Counted from the stretch's first letter, positions 10,048-22,325 are shown. The stretch: 64,000 bases of DNA from Tulasnella sp. 424 (GCA_019633425.1 WSUB01000104.1:84396-148395), one strand, 5' to 3'. Numbers and translations: made by a program. The notes: generated from the sequence alone by a model not told the origin.

Positions 10048-11454
10048 ATGTCGCATAATCCAAGCAGAGGTTTGGCTGGTGTAGACGCACCTGTTGGATT
10101 GGTTTCGGAGCTGTTCCGCATTGTCGCCAAGCTGAGGTGGACAAGATGCCGGGACAACCTGATACAGTTCTTCCTTATGGTAGAGCTGTTCAATACACAT
10201 GCGAATGTCAAGTCAACGGAAGCTAGAAAAAAATATGGTAGCTAGTGCGCTAGTGTCTTGTTGATATCTCCAGAGAGTTGACGATCAGCTGATTGCGGCC
10301 CAAAACAAAACCCAGCAAAGGGCAAGTGAAATTGTACCTCCAGAGCATCAATGAGATCAAAGAAACGAATAGCGAGGAAGAAGCCGTTAGGTTTATGGAA
10401 GCTGCTCGGGATCAAATGAAGGTGGTGATGGAACATCTCGGGGTAAGTGGATTATAATTCGGAATTGCTGACAAGAGCACCCCGTGATGATGTCCACCGC
10501 GACCATAGCTAGATCCTGAAAAGGATAGCAGAATCAAACAACACTGGAACCAAGCTGAGGTAGACAAGGCGAAATTTAAGCAACTCTCCTCGCCTACGTC
10601 AACGACGACGACGCCAACCAAAGCAGGGCCACCGATTCGCCTCGATGTCATGATCTGCGATGGGTCGCAAGAACTAAAGATTGTGAAAACAAGAAATCTT
10701 GGTACGAGCTCTGATTCCATGAAATCAGGTTCCCAAGTTGGTTAATATCGCCGCGCTCAATCGTTACCGGCAGCTTTCTCAAAGTTATTCGAAAATTGGT
10801 ATCTGAGCGCCCTCCTCTCATACACTTTGGGTAATCCAGGGAAGCTTGGACAAATAAAAATAATGGACTCTCCTGAGGCCATCCAGCGCCAGGCTATGGA
10901 TTCGATCTACCTGATGTCACCCGACTCCGAATATGAGGCGAGGACTCGGTGGGCTCCCATTGATTATTACGATAAGAAGACGGTGAAACAGTGCGCGGAG
11001 GAGATGAAGGATCCAAGAACCCAAATTCGGTACATCAGTCGCAAGACACGCTTCGTATTGGTGTCCGCCTACGACGCAGAAAAAAAGAGCCGAGTCGAGA
11101 AAATCTTTGGTAAGCACATGTATATCGATTCGCCAGGCACCACCTGCCAACTGTCCGGTATGAGCAGATCTCGACCAGCCACCAAAGCAACTGCTGGAAG
11201 TCCTTAAGCTCTGTGAGCTTTCCAACGTTGCGTCCTCGACGGCTTTAAAATCCGTCAAGGGCAAGGGCAAGGGCAAGGGCAAGGAAAGGGCCCATGAATA
11301 TACCCAACACAATGATATCGACGAGTCTGGTGTCGTGAAATGGAAATTCGACACCGAGGCGGCTTTCAAAACCTTAGGACCACGCAGCTGCCTCCATTTA
11401 TTTAGCTCTGATCCCTTTTTCCATTCCGAACCAGCCCTAAAAGAAACCAAATAA
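10048..11454 (+). CDS. L0: divergent L-family protein with Lys-Gly repeat tail
   Basis: Exons 10048-10237, 10321-10442, 10509-10682, 10729-10798, 10840-11109 and 11168-11454 give 370 aa. The head matches the L proteins at low identity: CRDNLIQFFLMVELF against NRDELVEFCHLVVLL in L3; LDPEKDSRIKQHW against HDPREGSTDVAKAW; and the exon end KIF followed by DLDQPPKQLLEVL against FG followed by DIENPLILAEAF. The phase 0 junction before LDP and the phase 1 junction before DLD match the L genes. The Ser/Pro tail and the basic end motif are absent; instead there is a KGKGKGKGK run. It starts 173 bp from the pseudokinase gene (divergent) and ends 144 bp from TM0 (convergent), the same order as in the other cassettes. 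One 41-nt intron is short, so the fourth junction is the least certain. Confidence 0.6.
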
Positions 11455-11598
11455 ACCTGTCATCTCTGTCGCGGTAATAATTAAATGGTTATTCTTTTGG
11501 GTGAACCGAAGATTGCATGTCAGGCCATCTGGGATTAACCGCCGTGCCTTCCGATGACGCATTCAAAGCATGGAATTCTAGACCCAAGACTACTGACA

Positions 11599-12365
11599 CT
11601 AGACCCACAATACGACTATGGGTACTCCAGCAACTACAGTGGCGATTAAAGATGCCCATACAATAGGCATAGCTTCATGGAGCCATATATACATAATTAA
11701 TTGAACAAGAACGCACAGGCTCCCTAAAAGCAGACAGTAGAAAGCTTTGGCCATCGTTCGTCGGTTAGATTTCAGGAGTAAACCAGGCCACGTTGAAAGG
11801 GCAGAACCTACAATGATACATCAACCAGCGAACCTGCCCTTTAACACCGTACGTCCTCATCAGCGCATTGGGTCCTTCGAGTGTCCAGTCGTCGGGTGGG
11901 TTTGTGCCCTTTACCGCGTTCCGGTACGCTATACGTCCGATGGCATCGATGATCTTAAGAGAGCTCACAATTGATCCGACGTTGAGAATCAGAGCCACAT
12001 ATGCGAGACCCAGGACCGCGTTTTGGTACGCCGAACTAGAAAACCGTAAAGGGGGGTGGCCGTCCGGATCCGGCGTTTTGGATAGGGTGATGATGCTTGC
12101 CTCCATTGCTGCAAATAACGCCGCCTTGGGGTCCGAACGGCATTCAGGTACTGCATTGCACCATCGATAGAGCATCAACCGAGCACTCTTACCACCACGG
12201 CAATAGCTTGATACGAGGATATCCAACCTTGCCTAAGATAGTCCACGAGCTTCGGATGTTCATCTAATAAGCCGTGACATTAGACGGGAGCCGCAGATTC
12301 ATGGGCATCATGCGAAACGTACAGTTAATGGTCAAGGATGGAGTACTGTCTGCCATTGAGTCCAT
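11599..12365 (-). CDS. TM0: four-TM cassette membrane protein
   Basis: Exons 12365-12323, 12263-12193, 12124-11812 and 11744-11599 give 190 aa. The intron phases 1, 0, 1 are the same as in TM2. Hydrophobic segments lie around AIAVVAALFAAMEASIITL, VLGLAYVALILNVGSIVSSL, the stretch after the third junction (LLLGSLCVLVQLIMYIWL) and the C-terminus (ASLIATVVAGVPIVVLWV). The family motif S.LRMIDxLGK appears here as SLKIIDAIGR. The last exon is 146 nt, against 149 nt in the other members. It is convergent with L0, as TM2 and TM3 are with L2 and L3. Function is unknown; a small integral membrane protein is all the sequence shows. Confidence 0.75.
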
Positions 12366-13182
12366 CTCACTAGACATGTAAGTCGGTTATTCAATAGGGA
12401 GGTAGAAGATTAGGTGGTTGGGAGACCAGTCGCCGAGATCCATCAATGAACGTTTCCCTGCAGGATAAGGACACGTGTTTCCCGAGCTGTCGTCTGGAGG
12501 CTCCGGTCGAACTGAGAAATGAACTAGGTCAGCCATAGTATGGAGCTCTCGCCAAATCTGAGATTCGGCGCTCTCAAGTGAGTCTGACGCAACAAAGAGT
12601 CTTCCGTTGAAGACTTGTCTCCACTAGTTGGTGCGGAAGAATGTTTCGATAATGACGGAGGGTTGCTGTGGCGCTCTTAACTGTTGTTTCCCGCGGTTCG
12701 AGTTACATCAGTGATATCGGCACACTCCGCAAGCCGCAAGGTTTCGATCCTGAACCGGCTTCCATCATCTCCCTCGTTCCTCACCTTGGACTTGAACAGC
12801 GGAAGGACAATCATGGTTAGGAATTCGTCTTAGAGACGGCAGTAAATCACACCAATGAATGGTGTAAAATAATCTGATGAGATGGACGTCATATGGGTAG
12901 AACGGAACAAACAGAAAGGCACCTGCCATGTTTCCCGACCAAACATGCTGATTAATATTTCTCCCCTTGCGGGCCGCGAGGTTTCGATATAAGTAACGTT
13001 AAATCGTACAGCAAATAAAGTCATCCTATATCCGTGTGGGAATGAGAAATGAGAGTCGAGGCCTTTCTCTTCTATAATTAGTAGAGAACTGAAGAGAATG
13101 TTCGACATGGCCTGAATGGCCTTTAACACAGCCCATCACGACCGCCATTCTGCGGCCTCTGCGGTAACAAGGGGTGATATTG
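12366..13182. other. Intergenic, nothing recognised
   Basis: No open frame with family features, no terminal repeats and no clear RNA gene were seen between TM0 and duplication copy B. Confidence 0.5.
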
Positions 13183-15067
13183 CTACTAAACGGAGAGCAA
13201 AAGACCGTAATATTACTTCGACGAACGAGAGACGAAACTATGATTAAGTACTAGCCAGGCTCCATACGAGTGCCCGAACAACGAGAGAGGAGAGGTATAC
13301 TCTGACACGAAGCACCGAGATAATTAATTATACACAACGAAAGTAGGGAGGGGGGAAGAGCGGTGATGGATATATAGTGAATGGAAAGTCTGGGGGAGGG
13401 GAAATCATAAGCGAGCTACGAAGTCTGGTAGGAAAAGGTGGACAGTGGAAGCGAACGCAAAGGAGGCACGCGAAAGGAAAGAAGGGAGGAACCCACAGAG
13501 CTGAACCGAGTGTACAAGTGCACAAAAGAGCACCCACTCACATTCCTCACTCTGCGTTCCTCCCCAACATCACATCAGCGGCCCCGCTATCCAACGTCCT
13601 CGCCCAACTCCCAGCTCTAGGTCTCCCGATGCTGCTCCCAAACCCAGGAGAAAGAGACCCTACCCTTGCACCCATGTCCATCCCGACAGAGTCGATCGTC
13701 GAGGCGTGGCTTCGTTGCGCGACGGTTCGTTTCGGCGGCGTCGCGAGGTCCATCACGGATCCTGCACGAGATCGCGTGTGGCGATAGTCGAGTCCCCCTG
13801 TGATGCCGTCGAATTCTCAATACGCCGGTTGATGTTGTAATTGCGGCCGGGTGAGCGTACTCGGCAGGCGCAAGAACGTCCTCCCCTTGATGGTGGTACT
13901 GGTGGTGCGGCGGTGCAAAGCCAGCTGACGGTGGTCCCTGCTCCAAATCATCCACCCCTCCCGGAACCCCATCAAATCCCGCATGTTCCACCTAGACCGG
14001 AGGAGTGTGGAACTAAACAGGCGTTACGAGCTGCTAGTAGACCTGCCCCGCCAGCTCCTTGACCTTGCAAGTCCGAATGGGAAGCCAACGTCTCGACTCG
14101 CGCCGGAGTCATACGTGCGATGGAGGAGTGGAGTTTGCCGCTGCCGCTGGGGTCGAGGAGCATTGCTTTGTGGGAGAGAATAGAGAGAGGGCGTACGGAT
14201 AGGGTCGGGAGATTCGCGGTGATGAAAGTTTTGTCCTCTGCGATAGATGATGCTAGTAGCATTCCTTCCTCTTCCTCGGGTTCCAGCTCCTGAACAGCCG
14301 GGGCCCCGGGTTCGGGTCCTGCAGGTGGTCCGACAGGAGGCGTCGGTAGGACAGCAGGGAACGAGAACGCATAGACAGCAGCCGCTTCCTCCTGCTCCGC
14401 CGACTCCCTTTCCTCCCTCCCGAGGTCCTCGTTCGTGACTTCAGGTTCAAAGTTGGCTCGCATCAAGTCCAAGGTCTTCCTCCTCCGCTCTTCCTCCGTT
14501 ACGCGCAACACGAGGTCGGAGCTCTCGAGGGCCGCCGCGTTCGATAGCATCCTGGTCCTCCTCTCTCCTTCCCTCGGTCTACCATCTTCTTCTTCGTCCG
14601 ACGATTCGGGTAGGGTGATGGTTTGCCGAACGGGTACCATCCAACATCTGCATCGATCGTCGACTGTTCATACTCAAGTTCCTCCCCACAACTCCCCAAG
14701 CGTCCCTCTGCTTCTTCTTCCATTTCCCTCTCCCCCTTTTCTTCTTCCCCCTACTCCCTCCTTCGTTCGAATGAAGCGACACGGCGTCGACGTCCTCGTC
14801 TGATAACGCCGATGTGAGCGGCCCCTCGGGTTCATCGCGAGCCTGCCTCCGGATGCCTCGGGACCGGTTGACGACGATGACGATGACGGTCCCTGTTGAA
14901 GGTCCCTCTCATCGTCCGATTCTGACGTGGACTTTGAGCATAAGCAGGCATTGAAGGCCGCCTAGACGCCGTTAGTGTCATGGGTCATGGTCAGGAGTAT
15001 CATAGTCCGGACATTTTTGGTGGTTGGTTGCTTCCAGGAGTAGCGAGTAGCGTGAGTGCTGGAGGGC
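13183..15067. repeat. Segmental duplication copy B
   Basis: It starts with the same sequence as copies A and C (CTACTAAACGGAGAGCAAAAG) and ends in the upstream part of the protein gene (GGAGTAGCGAGTAGCGTGAGTGCTGGAGGGCG). It lacks the HIR1 exon. It shares with copy C the loss of the Pro-rich middle found in copy A. Confidence 0.8.
13547..14981 (-). pseudogene. Decayed copy B of the 678-aa low-complexity protein gene
   Basis: Fragments of the paralog are spread over several frames: KKQRDAWGVVGRNLSMNSR in one, the coiled-coil part (LDLMRANFEPEVTNEDL) in another, and the C-terminal SSIGRPRAGS in a third. An early stop interrupts the N-terminus, and a middle part is deleted. No continuous product is possible. 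Confidence 0.8.
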
Positions 15068-16519
15068 GGAGGAGGGAAGGAACCCGGTGTTGTTTGGGAC
15101 CAGTTGACATTTAAATTCAGGGACCAGAAGAACAAACAAAGGACAAGACCAGCTCATCTGACGTCAATTCAAAAGAAATCAAAGAAATCACGATATACTA
15201 AGAGTCGGAGGACCAGTGACAGCTCCTAAGGCGAAGGGCACAAACGGGGGTGCGCATGGCTCTTACCTTCACGACTGGCGAGCTAAACAGTGCGTCAATC
15301 TAAAGGATTCCTCTTGCACCCTCACAGTTCTCTCGATCATCAAACGCACACCAGAAGCAATGATTCGACACGGGACTTACTCCGCAGTCGTTTCGGGCAA
15401 TCCCACACTGCGAGCCCAGCTTGCCAGCACCAAAATCCCGGAGCCTTCTTTTCTGAGATTAATAGGCCAGTAATTCCTGTCGAGAGCAGAGCTTATGTCG
15501 TGATTCATGCATATGCAAGGAACGCGACGAGATAGAAACGTTCGGTGTTCGGTTAGGAGTGCCATCTTGTTCGGCTCCACCCGAGACCAGTACTTTCCAA
15601 AGCTTTTTACCAAATTCAACCCGAGTTGCATTATTAATAGCTCTCATTGAATGCTGCTGCTACTTACTTAACGGCCCGGCGATCGTCAACTCGTAAAACA
15701 TTCATGTCACCTTGTCCGGTACAAGTTGAGGTGCTCTGAACTCCAAAGGGTAGCTCTGAGCATGAGGCCATGATCGCATCGCAATTATCTCCTTACGGTC
15801 TCGGATCCCTCGTGCTTCGGAGCAGAATTCTCTCTGTGAAGCGGACAGGCCTGTTCATGGAGTGAGTATTCGGTCTAGACGGCCACGCCTCACCTTCTCA
15901 TAACTTGCAGAGCAATCACATGTGAACAAGTGAAATGAAGAAGTTCGTCACCCTTGTTTCGTCGACTTTTTCGTCGACTAGTGCGCTGTGAGATACGGTT
16001 TCAAGCTACTCTGAAAATCCTTGCAATTGCCCCATTCGAAATTCGCTCGACGAAATTATGATCACCGAGCGATAACGGATTCGATCTCTCGATTATAGAT
16101 GCTGCTCCGGAGATCGCGTTAATGGGTCGCATTCCTGCCTGAAAACACCATGCAGAGCAAGATTTTGGTACGCTTCATCCGAATGCCTGCTAACTAAAGA
16201 AAGTGGTTCAAAATTTTGACGGTGCTTCAGTTTGCCAGAGCGGAGGGCAGAGAGACATACTGACCCCGTAGACTTTTCCACCTATTCCCGTTTATCCTCT
16301 GTCTCGCTCTAAGTACACCATCTAGCCGTATCAACGGGTGAGTTGGGGCTCATTGGGTGCTCTGGGTGTACAACAAGCCATGTCTGATAGGGCCGATGAT
16401 TAGTGTATCGAAGGCCACACGGCTGTAACAACCTAGTGCTGGGTTAGTAGGCACACTAGCTAGACTAAGAGATCATGAGACAAGAAGTACATTGACCACT
16501 GAAGCTACAGAGAAGCGGG
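15068..16519. other. Intergenic, nothing recognised
   Basis: Short open frames around 15216-15640 on both strands have no family features and no consistent splicing. No RNA gene or repeat boundary was seen. Confidence 0.45.
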
Positions 16520-17236
16520 CTACGATGATAGGAAAAGACCGGCTGACATCGATCCGATTTGGCTATCCAGGACCGCGACAAGTTCCCAAATCTTTTCACA
16601 CATCTCACTCATCGGCCGCCCCATTTGTACGTACATTTCGCGAGCCTCCACACAGGCAGCCTTCGCATCGACAAATTTGCCTTGCAGAGCCTGTACCCCC
16701 ATCAATCGATCCAAGGCCTTCGCTTCACCCTCCACGTCGACGATCCTAGCGTATGCTACGCGCGCATCGACGAAGCATTCCTCCGCCTCGTGGTGTCGAT
16801 CCTGGAGGACATACAACATTCCAACAGTGAGCAACTCGGTGGCTTCACCGCGAACGTCGTCCATGCTTGAGAATATGGCTTGGGCGAGGCGGTAACACTC
16901 CTCAGCTTCGTCGTAGGTGCCCTGTGCGACGTGGATCTCGCCGAGCCGATCCAATGTCACTGCGCGAGTTGAATAGTGATTGTTTCGGAGAGCTAGAGCT
17001 TCGGCTTGAATAAGCGCATCCATTTCTTCGTCAACCCTTGATTGAGATCGCGGGAAGATCAGTGACAGAAACAAGAACGCGACAACTTGATCTTCCACGC
17101 GGTCAATGCTAATCCAGACGGCAAGGGCCTCAGTCAGAGCTTTCCTTTTTGATGAAGCTGCTGCGAACTTGGGTGCAACGAGGAAAGGAGAGAAGGAGAT
17201 CACCGCCGCCTTGACAGAAATCCAACATTCCCACAT
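16520..17236 (-). pseudogene. TPR protein fragment joined to duplicated HIR1 upstream DNA
   Basis: Residues from about 65 onward form tetratricopeptide repeats of about 40 aa: ALALRNNHYSTRAVTLDRLG, IHVAQGTYDEAEECYRLAQA, MLYVLQDRHHEAEECFVDAR and VQALQGKFVDAKAACVEAR. Such repeats are typical of the ligand-sensing end of fungal NB-ARC/NACHT receptors (family knowledge). No nucleotide-binding domain is present. The first 30 or so codons overlap partial duplication copy D, whose relatives upstream of HIR1 are not conserved as protein. The start is therefore accidental, and the TPR part is probably the remains of a longer gene. A short independent TPR gene starting further downstream cannot be excluded. 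Confidence 0.55.
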
Positions 17237-17457
17237 TCTACGCAGCCCCTCGTCAGGAACCTCTTCAATGTCTTGCTCTGCGCCTCTCTGCGCTCAACCG
17301 CCGCTCACCCTTCAGCGATAGAGGCAGCCACAGGACAAGGTTCGACCGCAGACATGCGTTTCTCGAAACCAGCATGCACCAAGGTCCGCGGAGGTGGTCT
17401 CTTGAAATTCGATGCACTGTCATGACATTGTGGACATTGCGACTCTTGGCTTTCACA
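17140..17457. repeat. Partial segmental duplication copy D (HIR1 promoter, exon 1, intron 1)
   Basis: It matches the sequence just upstream of the intact HIR1 gene (GCTGCGAACTTGGGTGCAACG) through exon 1 and into intron 1. At about 17457 it switches directly to sequence of the TM gene family. Confidence 0.75.
17354..17457 (+). pseudogene. Truncated HIR1 first exon (copy D)
   Basis: ATGCGTTTCTCGAAACCAGC is retained, but part of the exon (the WVTH codons) is deleted and no downstream HIR1 exon follows. Confidence 0.75.
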
Positions 17458-18108
17458 CGCTCTTCCCTCTATAATTGGTACAACGCGCGATGGTATGGTG
17501 AACTCATTCACCGCGGTGGTCGTCGCCATAAGCCCCTAACTTCTCCGCAAAGGGTTCACGGAAGACTTTTGATGCTCTAACTTTCTAGGCAACCATATTA
17601 GCAGGCAACGAATGTGCATTTCTTCCCATCATTAAAACCCCTCCAGACGATTCGTCTCTCCGTTACTCAAGTCAAGCGCTCCATGATACCGTCGTTGCTT
17701 GACATATATCGCGATCTTCCTCAATGTTAGAGCATCATGGAGTACTCTGTGAGTGGTTGACGTGCTGGGCAAAATGCCCTTCTTAAACGTGCACCACCAG
17801 GCAGACTTGATGAAAAAGAACCCACAGGATATACTTAGATTAAGTATGACCTCGGAAACTACGGTTTCCAACGCTATGACATCTCACGGGTTCAGTGGAT
17901 GGTTCAAGTTTGTCGCGTGGCATCGGGCGTGCTACCATTTCAGCAGTCGAGGATTATTCTGATTTTAACTCAATGCAGGTCTAGCATCAGGGTTTTTTGG
18001 AGGTTTATGCGCCGTCGTTCAAATATTCATGTACATCCTAATATACAAAACCTAATTATTTCGATCGTAATCACCGGTGTTGCGGTCCCCGCGCTCATTC
18101 CTATTTAG
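17458..18108 (+). pseudogene. TM1 pseudogene, relative of TM3
   Basis: It aligns base by base with the last three exons of TM3 (CTATAATTGGTACAACGCG, GCGCTCCATGATACCGTCG, GGGTTCAGTGGATGGTTCAAG). It has frameshifts in the second TM region, in-frame stops and a damaged first intron. It keeps the convergent position next to L1. Confidence 0.8.
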
Positions 18109-18327
18109 TATTATCATCTCCCGTTTCGCGTAGGGCGACTTGTATTTACGCAATTTTATGGCGTCTCTATGGATGATTCTGCTATGTTTGAGATCACTGA
18201 AAGCAACCTTCATAAAATTCTAAGCGGCTAGCGACAACGAGTGCTACTGATTCAAAGGACCCACGACGTAGAAACAGGGTGGTACAAAGATAGAAGAAGC
18301 AACGAAGATATGATTGAGAAGAAGTCG

Positions 18328-20080
18328 TCACCACCCTATCCGCCTGAAACCCCTCCTGACAAGTTGTTTCTGCTCGGGTTTCGTAGAATCGACGACAGAA
18401 GGATGCTCCGGGTTTGATATGGTGGATGTGGGAGTAACGGAGGATTCACCGACTGTGGTCGAGCTTGCGCTTGGACTCGGAGTTAGTGTGTTTCGGTTCG
18501 TCGGGGGAGGAACCTGTGGCGGACGTGCAGGCAGGCGACCCCCAGGATCGTGATGGACTTGGTAGGGAGTAGGCGGTTCCATCTCTTCTGAGGCGGCGGA
18601 GTAATGCGATTCTGTAGGGCTGGGGCTCCGAGTGTCGTCGGGACTATGCTCTACCGCCTCTGACGGCTGAGCGCCAACAACTGGAGTGGGATGACTCGGA
18701 GGTAGTGCTGATGGAGGTTGAGGCTCAGAAACTAAAGCCGGAGAGCCGAGGAGCCGTGCGTCATCCGCAAGAGAACTTGAGGAGATAGTGCCTGGAGGAG
18801 AGGAGAAGCCAGAAGATACAGTGATAGGATCTGTTTGGAGGGTGTGATTTGACGAAGGTAGCGGAATAATGGGTGGCGAACCCATTTCCTTTAGAAACGA
18901 AGTGATAAGCGAAGGCCTCAATCAAAGAGACGGAGCACTACCTCGGATGTAATCGACAGGAAACGGGTTTGGATGAAGGTATTTTGGGCCCGGTCAATGC
19001 TCTCAATGATTTCTCGCCTTTCCATAATGAACTTGAAGGCTTCGGCAAGTATCAATGGGTTCTCTATATCTGATATTCCTTATTAGATAACGGAACCTCG
19101 ATTATAAAACCCTCATACCGAACAGGAAGGGTTCCGTTAGCGCTCGCCGAGCTCGTACCACGACTGCCACTGCTGCTGTTCTAACCCTGGTGTTGACAAG
19201 TTGGAGACTAGTCGCGTCTTTAACGGCGGCTAACTTTGCGGATTTTTCTATCATGTTCCACTCTGAGTCAGCCGATACCTCGTAGAGGATAGCCCCAAAC
19301 GTTATATCCAGTTTCTTGGACTTCGGTTGACGCTGCCCAGAAACGCACGGAAAGTTGAAATTGGAAGCTGCATATCGGATAATATCATGAATATTGCTGA
19401 TCATAGCGAGGTCGGGAACCACTGCTCATCGGGAATCGTCTTAGCACGTATTCTCCGCAAGCCGATCCGCACGTACCGCATCGAATTTCGCTGCAAGGTG
19501 TGTCCAACCAGGTTCGTGTTTGCGACCAGACCTTGACCTGAATAGGAATTTTAGCCGTTACTCTCCCGCAAGGGCTTAAAGCTTGAGGTATCGGGATGTC
19601 ATCCAAGTTCTCTCCGACTCTGCCCTCTCGTAGTTTCTTCGTCTCTTGCCACGCTTTCGCAACTTGGCTTGAAGCTGTTCTCGGATCGGGCTAAATAAAA
19701 ACCGGCCTTTTCAGTGATTGGTGAAATATGTAGGCTCCGGAAAAGTACGAACGTCGAGGCCAGCTGCGTATTCCTTCAACTTGCTCACGGCCTCTTCGAC
19801 TGGACCGGTTTGGGGATCCTTCATGACATCATGAACTAGGGTGTCCAGTCTGTTTATTCGATTAGCGAGAGTTCGAGCTGCAAACAATACATGAATCTCA
19901 CCTTTGTGGAATCCGGTCGTGCTTCGAGTCCAACAATACCACCAAGTAGCAGAGCTCGACAAGGATGTCTCGGTTTGCCTTGGATTCTATCACTAAATAG
20001 TTTTTGCCGAGGAACCTTAAAACTGTTTCTGGATCGCATACGGCGATGTTGCCAGGGCTCATCTTCCACTGTTCTGCCAT
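18328..20080 (-). CDS. L1: cassette L protein with Ser/Pro tail
   Basis: Exons 20080-19902, 19849-19753, 19690-19477, 19421-19119, 19069-18942 and 18888-18328 give 493 aa, with intron phases 2, 0, 1, 1, 0. The head (1-307) is helical: DPETVLRFLGKNYLVIESKAN near the start, a DPR-type element at the third exon, then NIHDIIRYAASNFNF and SLQLVNTRVRTAAVAVVVRA. The fifth exon (DIENPLILAEAFKF) is also helical. The tail is Ser/Pro rich and unstructured, and ends ISNPEHPSV followed by VRRGFRRIGW. No known domain is recognised. Exon sizes 179, 97, 214, 303 and 128 are identical to L3. Its TM neighbour is dead and no H gene follows, so this cassette may be non-functional even though L1 itself is intact. 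Confidence 0.8.
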
Positions 20081-20460
20081 GGTGGGATTGGGGAAGTGTG
20101 GTTTGTCCGGTGGTGGAGTTGTTGAGACTGAGGACTGTGGGGGTGGGTATTAAGGGTAACGTCGACAGCGTGTCCTCCTCCGTGTGCATCGCGAGACGGC
20201 GGTGTGTTGAAGGAGATAGACGCGGGCGTGGCCAACTGAAGGTCCTTGACATCGTGGTTAGCGTGCTTGAACCGTGGACATGTGCTTACCACGTGCATCC
20301 GTGGGATTTCCGTCTCCTGCGTGTTTTGGAGAACCTTCAACTTTCCATGGCCGGAAACACGGCGTTCATTCTCTCACCACGGGACCGCCAAGCCCTTCGA
20401 CCAAACGACGTTGGAAAGAGAGCCCTAGGACGCCGGTGTGAATGCGGAGGACCTAGACTG

Positions 20461-22325
20461 GCCGCAGGACAATCGCAACGGCCGCACTCATCCGAGTCGC
20501 ACGAACCAACAACCACACCGGACCCGTTCCCGCCCTCAACGTCAACAACTCCAAGACGCATATTCTATCATCGTATGCGCTCCACGGGGAACTCTACATT
20601 TAAGACTTGAGCGACGCGCTCGAAGACCCCAGGTTCGGTGTGATCCTCCAACTCAACCCTAGATATGCCTCCTCTGCCAAACGTTCCCCAAGAGCTATTT
20701 CTACTCTGTGTCATGTTCCAAAAAGTCTCTGGAAAATGCGCCCGTGCGGATATCAGCTCCGGTTAGGCACCAGGCTTTGAGAGCAGGTATGCCGATGTCA
20801 AGCGCCGTTGACGATGTTGCATCGACATAAGGTTACGGGCCAGTGGACCAAGGCACGGAAAAATACACCCAACCCACCGCAAATCCGATTCATGTGGTTG
20901 ATCGTTCAAAAGAGGTCGTTACATAATGCGTTCGTTCGAAACGAAACTGTAAGCCTTTCACCCAGCAAATCCCCGACGTGCAGCATGTGCATCGTGATGC
21001 AGCGATCTTTTGATAAAGAGAAGTGCGCCCCGGTTTCGATGTTTGGGAATGGGTTTTATACCTCGGGGAGGTCTTCCAAGTGCGTACATACGTTCCTTGA
21101 CGTGCGGGTTGTCCGGCGTTACTGATGGAAGGACTGTCTCTCAAGATCTCATGAATACGAAGTGCACCATCACACTACCGCACTACATTGATGTATCGTG
21201 TTCTTGCTAGCAAAGCTAAGAAATTGACTCCGGCCGATCATAACTTAGCCGCTGCTCGCACTGGGTTTGATTCGGTGAGTGAAGAGCCGGAGACTGCAGT
21301 TTGACGATCGCGGTTGACCTTTTTGGCCCTTTCACCTCTATCTAGGTCCGAAGTGTTCCTGGTGGCGGTCTCACTACGACGAGCTCATCGTATATACTCT
21401 ACCTCGTCATCTACGACAGCACATAGGCGAATCTTGGAACCTCTTATCTTTCTTTGGTGGGCTTGGATTGGTACAAAACATCGTCATCTTGGCTTCTTTG
21501 TTAACTTTCTCTCTTCTGTTCCCTCCTCATCTTTGTTGTCCTTTTTTGGAGGTATCTTTATACGGTGGTTTGCATAACATTGGAGCCCACATTTTGCTGT
21601 CGTGTCCTCAGAGCTCCTAGCAAGCAATATTAATGCAAGTCGGATCATGGACGGAACCCAGATCATACAAACCACCTCACCGATGCTGGATTGTGACGAG
21701 TCCAGCAGCAAACGCCAAAAGCGCCAACATGAGCTAGACGAGTTCCACCACCCTTTTGGTCAACACTCAAGCCATGCCAACGCAATTTCCACATATCGTC
21801 ATAACGCTCGTCCCAGAGATCCCTCATTTCGGTGGTACTTGAGGATCAGCTTCGTCCACTTTCTTACCTACGAGAATGCTAGCGATGATGAGGAGACCCA
21901 TGAGCGGCCAGGCGACGTGCCTGATCCCCCCTGCTTTGACGCAGTCCCAGGAGCTGGCGCAGTGGGCTGTTTCGTGGATTGAGAAAAGAGTTTTTTCTAT
22001 TGTCGATGACATGGAATTGAAGTCTGCGAAACGTGATGTGAGGCTGTATTTCGTCCGATGGGTGTGAGCTGGGAAGTTATCAACAAGGCCCTTTCGTCGA
22101 GGGTATACGTGTGGAGTTGGATAGTAAGGTGGTGCTCAAGCTGAATATGGAAGGTCACTTGTATATTGACGCGACAGAAAAAGCCCTCTGGTTCGCTTGT
22201 TGGGTATAGGAACTACGAGGGAGAGATACACAAATTACGTCACACTATCATCCAAGGCGAAAGGCAAAATACACAAGAGCAGAAAAGAGTTGGCCGGATA
22301 CTCCCAACTTGTACTAAGAACCGGT
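20461..22325. other. No firm gene; possible coding remnant near 21.65-22.2 kb
   Basis: On the plus strand, pieces such as MDGTQIIQTTSPMLDCDESS (from 21647), AQWAVSWIEKRVFSIVDDME, and VEGIRVELDSKVVLKLNME with ALWFACW look coding but lie in different frames. I could not splice them into one model. A degraded gene is the best guess. Confidence 0.3.

Larger units (their letters stand above)
17458..20460. repeat. Cassette duplication: TM1-L1 block matching TM3-L3
   Basis: The block is collinear with about 44640-47880: TM exons, the convergent intergenic with GACCCACGAC, the L gene and its upstream region (CATGTGCTTACCACGTGCATC). Similarity fades beyond about 20460, before the place where an H gene would be expected. 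Confidence 0.8.

Noticed and set aside
11230..11285. Microsatellite instead of coding sequence
   Set aside because: The GGCAAG repeats are in frame in the last exon of L0, and the frame stays open for many codons on both sides, so they were kept as a KG run.
13547..14981. Several separate genes on the minus strand
   Set aside because: All the fragments align to one paralog (4865-6901) in different frames; it is one broken gene.
17140..17236. N-terminal coding part of the TPR protein
   Set aside because: This stretch is a copy of HIR1 upstream DNA; related copies are not conserved as protein, so the open frame is accidental.
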